This document shows positions 18,656 to 27,472 of a DNA stretch of 64,000 nt, piece after piece (position 1 is the stretch's first letter; every line of letters starts with the position of its first letter). The translations under genes were made by a program, and so were the position numbers. Source of the stretch: Thalassotalea sp. HSM 43 (GTDB lineage Bacteria > Pseudomonadota > Gammaproteobacteria > Enterobacterales > Alteromonadaceae); contig NZ_CP038493.1 in assembly GCF_004752005.1 (NCBI RefSeq), positions 558,001-622,000 on the forward strand, in the 5' to 3' direction. The notes beneath the pieces were generated by a model. That model did no database searches. It was not told the origin of the DNA and saw only the letters and a program-made list of their open reading frames with translations.

Positions 18656-18949
18656 ATGGAAAGATTAACAAGCGTTAAAGAAACGGTAGTGGATTTGTAT
18701 CAACAGTACCAATCAGAACTCAACCTTAATGGACCAGAGCTTAATATTGAGAATGTTGAGTCCATTGAGAGGGCTCTCGAGTCTGTATATGCTAGGGATG
18801 CAATAGCGACACGAAACCGTACTCGATTTCCACGAACCTTAACGCAAAAATTGCGCAGTGCGTTCGCTGATTTACTGTTACTTATGGACGGTAAAGACAT
18901 CAAAAAAATGAAACCAGGTAAACCTGAAGTAGCAGAAGACAAAAAATAA
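18656..18949 (+). CDS. small hypothetical protein, helical
   Basis: 97 residues, family not recognised. Mostly charged helices (RLTSVKETVVDLYQQYQSEL; ENVESIERALESVYARDA), then an Arg-rich turn (ATRNRTRFPRTL), an amphipathic helix (RSAFADLLLLMDGKDI) and a Lys-rich tail. No signal peptide or membrane helix. AAGG stands 11 bases before the ATG, and a strong terminator follows at 18998, so it looks like a real monocistronic gene. Confidence 0.75.
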   Translation: MERLTSVKETVVDLYQQYQSELNLNGPELNIENVESIERALESVYARDAIATRNRTRFPRTLTQKLRSAFADLLLLMDGKDIKKMKPGKPEVAEDKK

Positions 18950-18997
18950 CCTCGCTTGTGCTTGTATTTATTACCACAGGTTGTTGTAAATACCCAT

Positions 18998-19032
18998 AAA
19001 AAAACGCCCGATAGGATATCGGGCGTTTTTTT
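18998..19032. terminator. strong bidirectional terminator
   Basis: ACGCCCGATA (19004-19013) pairs perfectly with TATCGGGCGT (19017-19026) around a GGA loop, flanked by seven A on the left and seven T on the right. It serves the small gene at 18656 (plus) and the DUF3299/ABC operon (minus), which converge here. Confidence 0.92.
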
Positions 19033-19052
19033 ATATCAATCGCTTAGAACCA

Positions 19053-19730
19053 TTACTGTTCCATTGTTATAAACTCTATATTGTCGACGGTTAATGTATA
19101 ACTTGTCGGTATTTCTTTCGCGCCATCGACTAAATTCAATTCAGGTGATGCTTGTTCTGATGACATTTTACCTTTAACTTCGATTGGCGTGAACATGCTC
19201 AGTGACGGCGGTTCAATTGGTGTCACTAGCTTAGCATATACAATCTGATTCGCTGCCGGTGGTGGCTCATGAATACAGGCGCCGACATATGGCACTAACA
19301 AAAATTCTTTAACCTTTTTCCCTTCAAATTCAAGAGGTAGTAAAAAACCACGCATTTGAATATTGGCGTCATCTAATGCCGGATTTGTTGACGCAAACTC
19401 TTGCTCACGTTGAGCAATAATGTCTTCGCGTATTTTAAACAACTTTTCTACATCATAACCTTTGGCTTTTAAATCAGCATTGGCTTGGTCAACTAGTTTT
19501 TGCGTTTCTTCGTCAACTTCTTGACCGCTAGCAATGATGTCGTTAACGATGGCAATTTGCTGCATTTTACGAATATCTTCGATTTCCATGCCTTCAAATG
19601 GGTTTTCTATTTCTTTTTTGACCACGTGTTCATTGAGCGTTTCCCAAGTCACTTTTTTGTAGTCAGCGGCCGAAACACTGGCCGTAAACAGAGCCACGGA
19701 TAACGAAATTAATGCAAGTAGATTTTTCAT
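19053..19730 (-). CDS. DUF3299 family periplasmic protein
   Basis: 225 residues with a signal peptide (first ~21 residues, ending SVSAA). The C-terminal half has the DUF3299 block: MRGFLLPLEF, then EFLLVPYVGACIHEPPPAAN with a conserved Cys and His. The central part is a charged coiled-coil-like helix. The function is unproven. DUF3299 genes commonly sit beside a MacB/LolE-type permease and ATPase; from memory this resembles the zinc-responsive zrg locus of Vibrio cholerae. It is the last gene of the operon with the ABC genes (18-base gap). Confidence 0.85.
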   Translation of the reverse strand: MKNLLALISLSVALFTASVSAADYKKVTWETLNEHVVKKEIENPFEGMEIEDIRKMQQIAIVNDIIASGQEVDEETQKLVDQANADLKAKGYDVEKLFKIREDIIAQREQEFASTNPALDDANIQMRGFLLPLEFEGKKVKEFLLVPYVGACIHEPPPAANQIVYAKLVTPIEPPSLSMFTPIEVKGKMSSEQASPELNLVDGAKEIPTSYTLTVDNIEFITMEQ

Positions 19731-19748
19731 ACTTTAACGGTTTCCTAT

Positions 19749-21404
19749 TTAACTTTTGACCGACATGCCATCGGATAAAGCGTAACGATAAATTTGAATG
19801 CTTGGAATTAAACTGATTAATATACCAGCGACACCAACTAATGACAGCAAGGCCAGCTCTTGATTTGACGGTAAACCAATATCAAGATAGATGCCGAAAT
19901 TATTCAGGACAAATGGCTTAATTGCAAATAAAACTGCATATAAACAACCAAGTCCAGCCACTAAACCGGCAACGATAATGGCGGTTGCCTCACCCATCAT
20001 CAAGCCAAATATATGCCCAGGACGAGCACCTATAGCGCGCAATATCGCCATTTCTCGGCGACGCTGACTGAGACTGTTCAACAATATGATCAACATTGAC
20101 GCCAATGAAATAATGACCACCATAATGGAGATTGCGAATAAGGTCTTTTCAACCACAGACAATATTGACCATAGCTCTAATAACGCCACCCCAGGCATTA
20201 TTGCCATCAAAGGTTCCGCTTTAAATTTGTTGATCACTTGCATCATGGTGAGCGCATGTGGTCGCTCGTATAGACCAACATAAAACCCGCTTATGGTATC
20301 GGCTGCATGATGATGATCGGCATGATTATGGGCATCAAAGCTGTCGTTTGCTAACGGTTGTTGATGTTCTTCATGTTGATGCTGCTCATCGTGCTCATCG
20401 TGTGCGGCATGTTCATCATGTTGATGCTGCTCGTCGTGTTCGTCATGCGCGGCATGTTCTTCATGTTGGTGATGTTCATCGTGTTCGTCATGCGCGGCAT
20501 GTTCATCATGCTGGTGATGTTCATCGTGTTCGTCGTGTGCGGCATGTTCATCATGTTGGTGATGTTCATCGTGCTCGTCATGTGCGGCATGTTCATCATG
20601 TTGGTGATGTTCATCGTGCTCGTCATGTGCGGCATGCTCCGCTTCTGTGACATGGGCGCTTGGTTTAGTGTTTGGCTTAGCCGCAGACGCCTTTTTTAAC
20701 GCGTCTTTCACAGACAATGTTCCGCTATCTGCAATGGCAAAAGGGTCAATACCCTGTTCGATGATTTTTTGCTCTTTGTGCAGGCCTTCAATACCTTCCA
20801 ATGAAATAAACACCGTGCGATCTATTGGTGTCGCGGTGGGCGCTAAAATACCAACGATATAGAAAGGGTCTTCATCATGATGAATATAACTATCCGCGCC
20901 GCCATGGGAAATAATCACTTTATCACCGAGCTTATAATTGAGTTTTTCCGCAACTTCGGCACCAATGACCACATCTGTTTGTTTAACAAACCACTGCCCT
21001 TGGCGTGCTTGCAAGGATTGCTTCACACCGTACTTATAATGCTGGTAAAACTCTGCGGTTGTGCCCATTACGGTATACCCCTTATGGGTATCTCCCAATG
21101 AAAAAGGTATCGTCCATTTCACCAGCTTGTTAGCACTTATCTCTTCAAATGATTCGTATTTAATACCTTGTGTTGCGGTGCCCATTTGAAACACCGAGGA
21201 CAACAACAAATTTACCGAACTTGTGCGCGCACCAACAATCAAGTCGGTACCCGAAATGGTGCTGGTAAAGCTGTCTTTGGCTTGTACTCGCACTTTCTCG
21301 ATTGCAATAAGCAAGGCCACACTCATGGCGATAGAAAATATGGTTAATAACACTGTGGCTTTACGATTACGAAAGCTTTTAATCGCTAAATTTGCAATAG
21401 CCAT
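19749..21404 (-). CDS. FtsX/MacB-type ABC transporter permease with His-rich insert
   Basis: 551 residues. A first membrane helix (~14-34), a large periplasmic MacB_PCD-like domain, then three C-terminal helices (~425-445, 475-500, 520-545) of the FtsX domain (ISLASMLIILLNSLSQRRREMAILRAIGA). Residues 258-347 of the periplasmic part are six tandem 15-residue repeats (AAHDEHDEHHQHDEH), followed by another His cluster (HNHADHHHAAD). This should bind divalent metal, probably zinc. The start codon overlaps the ATPase stop by one base. With the ATPase and DUF3299 it forms an exporter/extractor or metal-handling complex; zinc is an inference. Confidence 0.9.
   Translation of the reverse strand: MAIANLAIKSFRNRKATVLLTIFSIAMSVALLIAIEKVRVQAKDSFTSTISGTDLIVGARTSSVNLLLSSVFQMGTATQGIKYESFEEISANKLVKWTIPFSLGDTHKGYTVMGTTAEFYQHYKYGVKQSLQARQGQWFVKQTDVVIGAEVAEKLNYKLGDKVIISHGGADSYIHHDEDPFYIVGILAPTATPIDRTVFISLEGIEGLHKEQKIIEQGIDPFAIADSGTLSVKDALKKASAAKPNTKPSAHVTEAEHAAHDEHDEHHQHDEHAAHDEHDEHHQHDEHAAHDEHDEHHQHDEHAAHDEHDEHHQHEEHAAHDEHDEQHQHDEHAAHDEHDEQHQHEEHQQPLANDSFDAHNHADHHHAADTISGFYVGLYERPHALTMMQVINKFKAEPLMAIMPGVALLELWSILSVVEKTLFAISIMVVIISLASMLIILLNSLSQRRREMAILRAIGARPGHIFGLMMGEATAIIVAGLVAGLGCLYAVLFAIKPFVLNNFGIYLDIGLPSNQELALLSLVGVAGILISLIPSIQIYRYALSDGMSVKS
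20364..20633 (-). repeat. six tandem 45-bp repeats encoding a His-rich 15-mer
   Basis: In-frame repeat within the permease gene; each unit encodes AAHDEHDEHHQHDEH with changes only at D/E and H/Q positions in units 4-6. Nucleotide differences between units are few, so copy number probably varies among strains. Confidence 0.92.
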
Positions 21405-22138
21405 TACGCCGATACTCCATCACAAATGGTGACAATATCTTTAGCATCTGTCAGCGTTTCTCTGTGCAATGACAAACTGCGATCAAAGTCTTGTTGTAAA
21501 CGCATATCATGGCTAACAAAAATCAAGGTTGCGCCAGCTTCCTGACATTCTTTGAATAGCAATTGCAAAAAGGAATGGCAGCGATCCGCATCTAACGATG
21601 ATGTTGGTTCATCGGCAACCACAATTTCAGGGCTACCCATTAACGCTCTAGCGGCGGCGACACGCTGTTGTTGGCCGATACTCAATTCATTAACAGGCTT
21701 ATGCAATAAGTGTTCATCGCCCATGTCTAAATGCGATAATAAGCGGATGGCTTCGTCTTCAAGGGTGTCTGAATTCTTTAATGCTCGTTGTTTACGAATC
21801 GGAGAAAAGTTGACTGCCAGCATCACATTTTCAATCGTGCTGAGATACGGGATCAGGTTAAACATTTGAAAAATAACGCCAATATGATCCGCTCTAAATT
21901 GATCTCGTTCCGCGCCTGACATCTTGGTTAGGTCTTGGCCTAATAATTTTAACTCGCCGCTATTGGCACGAGTCACACCACATAGCAAACTTAACAATGT
22001 GGTTTTACCACTGCCGCTTGGGCCTTTGAGAAATAATTTTTCGCCTTTAGAGATAGAAAAGCGGTCAACATGGAATCGAAAGTCCGATTGTGGCGACCAG
22101 CTGAAATCTAGATTGGTTATATCGATTACCGCGCTCAT
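21404..22138 (-). CDS. ABC transporter ATP-binding protein (LolD/MacB type)
   Basis: 244 residues. Walker A GPSGSGKTT (~39-47), Q-loop IFQMFNLIPYLS, signature LSIGQQQRVAAARALM, Walker B IVVADEPTSSLD and switch His in FVSHDM are all present, so it is an active ATPase. First gene of the ABC/permease/DUF3299 operon; translationally coupled to the permease. A 26-bp imperfect palindrome lies about 125 bases upstream. Confidence 0.92.
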   Translation of the reverse strand: MSAVIDITNLDFSWSPQSDFRFHVDRFSISKGEKLFLKGPSGSGKTTLLSLLCGVTRANSGELKLLGQDLTKMSGAERDQFRADHIGVIFQMFNLIPYLSTIENVMLAVNFSPIRKQRALKNSDTLEDEAIRLLSHLDMGDEHLLHKPVNELSIGQQQRVAAARALMGSPEIVVADEPTSSLDADRCHSFLQLLFKECQEAGATLIFVSHDMRLQQDFDRSLSLHRETLTDAKDIVTICDGVSA

Positions 22139-22260
22139 TAAACCCTTTGTCCCGTTATTAGCAATGGCTGCCTAATATAACGGTTAGCCGATGCTATCTC
22201 AAGAAAGTATTTGTAGAACAATGTTACCTTAAATTCACAAACTGAAAAAATCATAACTGT

Positions 22261-22286
22261 ATGAAATATAACCTGTTCAATTTCAT
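22261..22286. promoter_or_regulatory. imperfect palindrome upstream of the ABC operon, possible metal-regulator site
   Basis: ATGAAATATAAC - CT - GTTCAATTTCAT: the two 12-base arms match at 10 of 12 positions. The outer GAAAT/ATTTC ends agree with the gammaproteobacterial Zur box, but the centre does not give the usual TGTTATA core, so Zur is only a possibility. It is 123 bases upstream of the ATPase start. Confidence 0.4.
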
Positions 22287-22363
22287 CCTTAGCAATCTGG
22301 GTTAACATAATTAAAACACATTTATTTGGCGTAAAATGATATTCCAACAGGCCTTTTTACATG

Positions 22364-23665
22364 CTAAATAACCAAGCGTATACGCACACCAAAAACCGTT
22401 GCTGTATCATCTTCGAAATTAGTATGGGGATCGATAATGTATTGTAAATTTGGTGTTATCTGTATGGTCTCAGCAATTTGGATTCGATAAAAGGTTTCGA
22501 TTGTTGTGGTATATTCATGGGCAGCAAAACCTGCATCGTATAGTGGCTCAATGGTTTTACCGTGATTAATCGCCAGACCTAGCAAGTCAGAACGTGCTTC
22601 AAAGTATTTGATAAAGCCTAAGCTTATTTGCTGTTCATATAGCTGCACATCATTGGTTGAATCGGCATCGCTTATACCAAGTTGCGCGAAAATCATCCAT
22701 TGTAAATCCCAAGTCCAATTAAAACCGATGACAAAACCAGAAGAGTCGGAATCAGGGCCTTTAATTTTTCGCTCATCAACGTGCCACAAGGTGATATGAA
22801 TATTCTTAAAGTAACGCTCTTGAGGGCTTGGTGACCAACCAAATTCAAAGTATTTATACAGCTCATCCATGCCTTGTTCAAAAAACTCGAGATCATCACT
22901 GACGACGCCGTTGGCATCGTTAACGCCTGCCAAGACATAATACTGATTTGCCATCCAGGTGCCCGCACCAATACCCCAACTGTAATCCGGAACGGCAATA
23001 CTCATATTAATGAGGTTGTCTAAATTGGAAAATCCGGTCCACGGGCTGGCATAGCCTAATACGTTTTGATAATCATTTGGGTCATAGCGACCAACGACGA
23101 TTCCGATACTATCGTCCGCAAAATTTTGCACCCATTTAAAATCGCCAATAACATCATCGAAATCACGATACAACATAGCTGTTTGCGAAAGGTAACCGAA
23201 CTCATTACCAAGTTCTGCTGGTGCTGTATCACCATATTTATGACGGTGATCGACAAAAAACACTAACGAGCCACTATTGACTTTTGAGCGATTAAACAGC
23301 TCCCATTTACCGGAAAAACGCAATATGCCGCCAGCGGCATCGTCAGCAACAATATCCGGGTCAACAACACGTTGAGCAATCGTGGTGTATGCTAAACCGA
23401 ACTGGAAACCGGTGTCTTTATATAGGTCAGACTTCCATTGACGTAAATCTTCTGTGGCTTGATCCAATGCCGGCATGCGGATAATCGGGTATTTGGAGGT
23501 GTTGTCCTCTTCTAGTTGCGCTGAGGTTGAGCTTGGTGAGCCATATGCTTCATTGTCATCATATGGTTTGTCTTTATTTGATTGGTCTTTGCCCAAAACA
23601 GGCGAAGACAGCATTAACACTAGTGCCACTAATGCGCTATGGATCAGCGGGTGCGATCTGGTCAT
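22364..23665 (-). CDS. OprB-family carbohydrate-selective type outer-membrane porin
   Basis: 433 residues with a signal peptide (first ~25, ending VLGK). The body is alternating beta-strand sequence ending in a barrel strand (ATVFGVRIRLVI). OprB-like features include the SLVFFVDHRHKYG strand, YASPWTGFSNLDNL, and PNLQYIIDPHTNFEDDTA near the end. It should let small sugars or acids diffuse through the outer membrane. A paralogue lies at 34496. It is preceded by an AraC gene at 23895 on the same strand, which may control it. Confidence 0.85.
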   Translation of the reverse strand: MTRSHPLIHSALVALVLMLSSPVLGKDQSNKDKPYDDNEAYGSPSSTSAQLEEDNTSKYPIIRMPALDQATEDLRQWKSDLYKDTGFQFGLAYTTIAQRVVDPDIVADDAAGGILRFSGKWELFNRSKVNSGSLVFFVDHRHKYGDTAPAELGNEFGYLSQTAMLYRDFDDVIGDFKWVQNFADDSIGIVVGRYDPNDYQNVLGYASPWTGFSNLDNLINMSIAVPDYSWGIGAGTWMANQYYVLAGVNDANGVVSDDLEFFEQGMDELYKYFEFGWSPSPQERYFKNIHITLWHVDERKIKGPDSDSSGFVIGFNWTWDLQWMIFAQLGISDADSTNDVQLYEQQISLGFIKYFEARSDLLGLAINHGKTIEPLYDAGFAAHEYTTTIETFYRIQIAETIQITPNLQYIIDPHTNFEDDTATVFGVRIRLVI

Positions 23666-23808
23666 TATTTTCCTTTAACAACGGATACTATAAGTTGCTT
23701 CAACGCGCTTGCCCAACCCCTTCAACAAGACGCATTCGATATAACTAAGCCTAGAAAGAAAACCTCAGATATCAAATAAAAGTAATTTTATTTCAATGCA
23801 TTAACGAC

Positions 23809-23852
23809 AAAAAGCCAGTGTTTTCATCGCTTGAAAAACAACTGGCTTTTTT
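23809..23852. terminator. bidirectional terminator after the AraC gene
   Basis: AAAAAGCCAGT (23809-23819) pairs with ACTGGCTTTTT (23841-23851); an inner TTTTC/GAAAA stem closes the loop. It sits between the 3' end of the AraC gene (23895) and the porin start, ending minus-strand transcription. Confidence 0.85.
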
Positions 23853-23894
23853 AGATTGTTGTTGGCTTAGATAAAAGCCTATTGAGCGTACAAA

Positions 23895-24932
23895 CTAATT
23901 CATATCGTTCGCTTTTAGTTGACTACGAAATTCTCTTGGTGTTTGACCTGTATGCGCCTTGAATGAGCGAGTAAAATTAGAATTCTCAGAAAAACACAAC
24001 TTTTCAGCGACTTCGACGAGTTTCAAGTCAAAATTGGCTAGATACTCACGGGCTAACGTCATCCGTGCATTTTCAGAAATATCGCGATAATTGAGACCAA
24101 ACTGTTTTATTTTTTGACTCAGAGAGCGAGTACTCATGCCTAACTCTCGAGCGATTGCTTCTTTTGAAAAAATGCCCTTTTTCATCAGTTCGATGATGTT
24201 GCCGTATATTCGCGTCGGTAATTCAAACCGAGAAAAACGCTGTTTGTAGTCATCAATTAGCTGACTGTTGACCGCAAACAGCTGTGGATCATGGCCAAGC
24301 TGCTCAATGGCTAACTGACCATGTGTCAGCTTAAAGCCGTTATATGGCGCGTTGTATTCAATATCCGTTTGGAAGGTTTCTTTAATGCGTGCGTTAATAT
24401 CCGCTTCTGGCTGCCCCATGGTTAAATAAATTCTATTAAATTTAAAATCGTTACCAAGACTAAATCTAATATGCGCATATAACACGACTAAGCCTGCTAA
24501 GCCTAGGCGATGCTCACTGAATTTATGATGCGTAGAACCTGCGGTGATCAGCCAGCCATCGTCAAGCTCTGTTTTACTGACCTTACCGCCAGTAGAGATC
24601 AGGGAAAAATTCTCAATCAGCAGTTCTACATTTTCTTTCAGGGTTTTACTTGAAAAGCACAAAGGACCCAGTGCATTAAAGGTAACTGGGCGATAGTTTT
24701 TACCAAGATCAAGTTCTAAGTATTTGCGTCTAGGGTGGTTTGCCATCATCGCGTAAATACCCAAAAATGACGTACCTTTGACTCGCCCACACTGAGCCAG
24801 CAGATCTTGGCTATCTACTATTTGTAAATATTGACGAATGGACTCAAAGCTATCCCCGGTTGATTCTAACGTTTGAATCAACATGTGAAGATAAGAGCGC
24901 AATACAGAATGTTGGTAGTCTAATATTCGCAT
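23895..24932 (-). CDS. AraC-family transcriptional regulator
   Basis: 345 residues. The N-terminal Arabinose_bd-type domain includes GTSFLGIYAMMANHPRRKYLEL and NALGPLCFSSKTLKENVEL. The C-terminal domain has IFSKEAIARELGMSTRSLSQKIKQFG and the second helix-turn-helix LVEVAEKLCFSENSNFTRSFKAHTG with TPREFR. It is divergent from another AraC gene at 25007 over only 74 bp and lies upstream of the porin gene at 22364, a possible target. Confidence 0.9.
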   Translation of the reverse strand: MRILDYQHSVLRSYLHMLIQTLESTGDSFESIRQYLQIVDSQDLLAQCGRVKGTSFLGIYAMMANHPRRKYLELDLGKNYRPVTFNALGPLCFSSKTLKENVELLIENFSLISTGGKVSKTELDDGWLITAGSTHHKFSEHRLGLAGLVVLYAHIRFSLGNDFKFNRIYLTMGQPEADINARIKETFQTDIEYNAPYNGFKLTHGQLAIEQLGHDPQLFAVNSQLIDDYKQRFSRFELPTRIYGNIIELMKKGIFSKEAIARELGMSTRSLSQKIKQFGLNYRDISENARMTLAREYLANFDLKLVEVAEKLCFSENSNFTRSFKAHTGQTPREFRSQLKANDMN

Positions 24933-25006
24933 AGTCGCACCTTGCTACCTTGTTATTATCCGCATAAAATGACTTGTAATCATAACGTAAATAATGACAA
25001 AGATTA

Positions 25007-26080
25007 ATGAATTTTCAAGATAAAACAGCGAACTTGGATATTTCTCGCTTCACCAAGCGTTATCTGTTTTTGCTCGACGCATTTAGACAGATCAACTGTT
25101 CTATCGTCGAAAAAGAAGACAAAGAAGTCACTCGACTGCTCGATACCTATAGTCAAGCGCCTGATTTAGCGACCAGTGGTCGCAAGTACATTAAAAACAT
25201 TATTCAACACTGGGCGGCAAGCAAGCGTGAGTACCCTATTCATTTAAGTTTTACCAACCCAATTAATCCGGCGTTATTTGGAATTTTTGGTTTAACGGTT
25301 GGCAGCGCGACAACGTTACGTTGTTTTTTTGAATTCTGGGCCGAGTTTTCAAGAATTTTATTTATCTTTAACTCTGCCAGTTTTGAAGAGACTGATGAAT
25401 ACGGCATATTGACCTTTATTCCTGATCAAGACGTTATTGAAGACAATATTTTTACCCAGACTATCCAAGGCTTTATGTCTGCCAGCATTTCTAATTTACG
25501 TACCGTTTCCAGCGCCAGCTTTTGTCCAGACAAACTGTCATTACCCGTCGGTTCTAGTGAAAACATTCGTTCTGAATTCTCGCAAATAGCCGGCTGTGAA
25601 GTCGTTGTAAGTGAGCAAAAGGTGGGCAAGCTATTTATTAAAAAGGAACGATTGCAAACCCTGTTGCCAGCGGGTGATAGTTATTCAAACCTAACCTATT
25701 ATCAGTTAGCAGCGAAAAGGATCAGTGAGCTTTTCCCTGATAATATGGCGTTAAAAGTGCGCTCTTGGATTGTTGATAGCATATTGCAAAACAACGTTGA
25801 TACGGCTGATATCAGTAAAGATTTGGGCTTAAGTTTGGAGTACATTAACCAAAAATTAGCAGAGCAAGACACGGATATACAAAAGCTGAAAAATGAAGTT
25901 ACGCCGGTTATCGCCCGTCATCTATTGCAACAACCCGGTGTGCAAATAAAAGAAATCGCCTTTAAATTGGGCTACACCAGCTCCAGTTCATTTAACAAAG
26001 CCTATAATCGCTGGATGAATGAAAGCCCTGCAGAGTATCGCAAATCCTATACCGACAGAATCAACAATTTAAAATTCTGA
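25007..26080 (+). CDS. AraC-family transcriptional regulator
   Basis: 357 residues. N-terminal sensor domain of the same type as its neighbours (IHLSFTNPINPALFGIFGLTVGSATTLRCFFEFW). In the C-terminal domain the first helix-turn-helix is weak (VDTADISKDLGLSLEYINQKLAEQDT), the second is good (IKEIAFKLGYTSSSSFNKAYNRWMN, ESPAEYRKSY). It faces the acyl-CoA dehydrogenase/oxygenase operon at 26276-31491 tail to tail and is divergent from the AraC gene at 23895; either could control the oxygenase cluster. Confidence 0.87.
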   Translation: MNFQDKTANLDISRFTKRYLFLLDAFRQINCSIVEKEDKEVTRLLDTYSQAPDLATSGRKYIKNIIQHWAASKREYPIHLSFTNPINPALFGIFGLTVGSATTLRCFFEFWAEFSRILFIFNSASFEETDEYGILTFIPDQDVIEDNIFTQTIQGFMSASISNLRTVSSASFCPDKLSLPVGSSENIRSEFSQIAGCEVVVSEQKVGKLFIKKERLQTLLPAGDSYSNLTYYQLAAKRISELFPDNMALKVRSWIVDSILQNNVDTADISKDLGLSLEYINQKLAEQDTDIQKLKNEVTPVIARHLLQQPGVQIKEIAFKLGYTSSSSFNKAYNRWMNESPAEYRKSYTDRINNLKF

Positions 26081-26170
26081 GCCCTGTCTAACGTATTTGA
26101 GCATTACTGTTTATGGGATTGCTCTGCAGCACAATGGCGGTCAAACCTGCATGGCAATAGACCATCTCTA

Positions 26171-26213
26171 AAAAAGGTCACTTAGCTATTTAGATAGTTT
26201 TAGAGTGACCTTT
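26171..26213. terminator. bidirectional terminator
   Basis: AAAGGTCACT (26173-26182) pairs with AGTGACCTTT (26204-26213), A-run on the left. It lies between the converging AraC gene (25007) and acyl-CoA dehydrogenase gene (26276). Confidence 0.75.
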
Positions 26214-26275
26214 CGTTATTAGCTATAGCGCGCAGCAATTCCACATCGCAATTTCATATCGCAAGACACGGAAGA

Positions 26276-27451
26276 CTAATACGACCTTGGCAAGCCTAAT
26301 ACGTGTTCACCTAAATAATTTAAAGTCATTTGTTGAGTGACAGGCGCTAGTCGGAACAGCTGGCACTCGCGGAACCAACGTTCAACATGATACTCGCGAG
26401 CAAAGCCGCAACCACCGAGCGTTTGCATTGCATGATACGTGGCATCTAAGGCGGATTCTGCGGCAAGATACTTGGCCATATTGGCCACATCACCAACCTC
26501 TTTGTCTGGCTTGCCTTGGTCAAATAAGGTCGCTGCTTTTAACACTTGCCCCCATGCTGCCTCCACTTTGGCATAAGCCGCCGCTAATGGATGCTGAACC
26601 GCTTGATGGCCACCAATAGGCTGACCAAAAACATTGCGTTCTTTGGCATATTCTATGGCGTGTTGTAGTGCCAATTTAGCGGTACCAACGGCGCCGGAGG
26701 CAATCAAGATTCGTTCTGGGTTAAGTGTGCCAAGCAAGTGATAAAAACCTTTGCCCTCCTCACCTAACAAACACTCTTTGCAGACGCGCACGTTATCAAA
26801 AAACACCTGAAACGATTTATAGTAATGATAGCCTTGCTTATCGATAGGCGTATAGGTGATGCCTTCGCAAGGTAAATCAACAAGAAATAACGAAATACCT
26901 GCCGCTTTGTTTTTAACGTCTTCTTTTTTGCTGGTTCTGGCAACAATTAGCACGGCGTCGGTATTATCGATGTTGGTGATAAACCATTTACCGCCGTTGA
27001 TGATGTAGTCATCCCCATCTTTTTCGGCAAAGGTCTCAATGTTTAGTGAATTGGTACCCGCGTTTGGTTCTGATAACGCAAACGCACAGGTTTTCTCACC
27101 CGCGGCAAACGCAGGTAAGTACTTTTGTTTTTGCGCATTATTGGCATGATGTGACACAGATAAGGTGCCGAGAAGACCAAACAGGTAGCCTAGCGCAGGA
27201 CCACCTCCGCCGCCGCCGCGGCAAAGCGCTTCCATTGCCAATGCCACATCGGTTAAACCTGCGGCAGCGCCACCCCACTTTTCTTCCAATGGCAGGCCAA
27301 AAAAGCCAAGCGAACCAATCTCATTCATGAATTCAATCGGGTATGCTCTATTGTCGTCTTTTTCTCGCCAGTATTCTGGCCCATATTGCTTGGCAATGTC
27401 CGCCGCGGTATCGGCGATCATTTGCTGTTCCATGGTTAAATCAAAATTCAT
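26276..27451 (-). CDS. acyl-CoA dehydrogenase with IVD/LCAD-type catalytic Glu position
   Basis: 391 residues, full-length ACAD fold: FALSEPNAGTN (~124-133), GGKWFITNIDNTD, VFGQPIGGHQAVQH, and LGGCGFAREYHVERWFRE. The usual catalytic Glu of the YEGT motif is absent: this segment reads LAPVTQQM (Pro370). However Glu246 in LNPERILIASG stands just before the conserved Arg, where isovaleryl-CoA and long-chain acyl-CoA dehydrogenases carry their base. A run of six Gly (79-84) is unusual. It is the last gene after the PaaABCD-like operon and 21 bases from a second ACAD. Confidence 0.9.
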   Translation of the reverse strand: MNFDLTMEQQMIADTAADIAKQYGPEYWREKDDNRAYPIEFMNEIGSLGFFGLPLEEKWGGAAAGLTDVALAMEALCRGGGGGGPALGYLFGLLGTLSVSHHANNAQKQKYLPAFAAGEKTCAFALSEPNAGTNSLNIETFAEKDGDDYIINGGKWFITNIDNTDAVLIVARTSKKEDVKNKAAGISLFLVDLPCEGITYTPIDKQGYHYYKSFQVFFDNVRVCKECLLGEEGKGFYHLLGTLNPERILIASGAVGTAKLALQHAIEYAKERNVFGQPIGGHQAVQHPLAAAYAKVEAAWGQVLKAATLFDQGKPDKEVGDVANMAKYLAAESALDATYHAMQTLGGCGFAREYHVERWFRECQLFRLAPVTQQMTLNYLGEHVLGLPRSY

Positions 27452-27472
27452 TTACTAAACCCTCTTATAACC

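Noticed and set aside
20258-20699. Long open frames on the other strand and other frames within the His-rich repeat
   Set aside because: They are low-complexity shadows of the repeat; no ribosome site or family match, while the permease frame extends through known domains on both sides.
26276-27451. Calling this acyl-CoA dehydrogenase inactive because the YEGT Glu is missing
   Set aside because: Glu246 occupies the alternative base position used by isovaleryl-CoA and long-chain acyl-CoA dehydrogenases.
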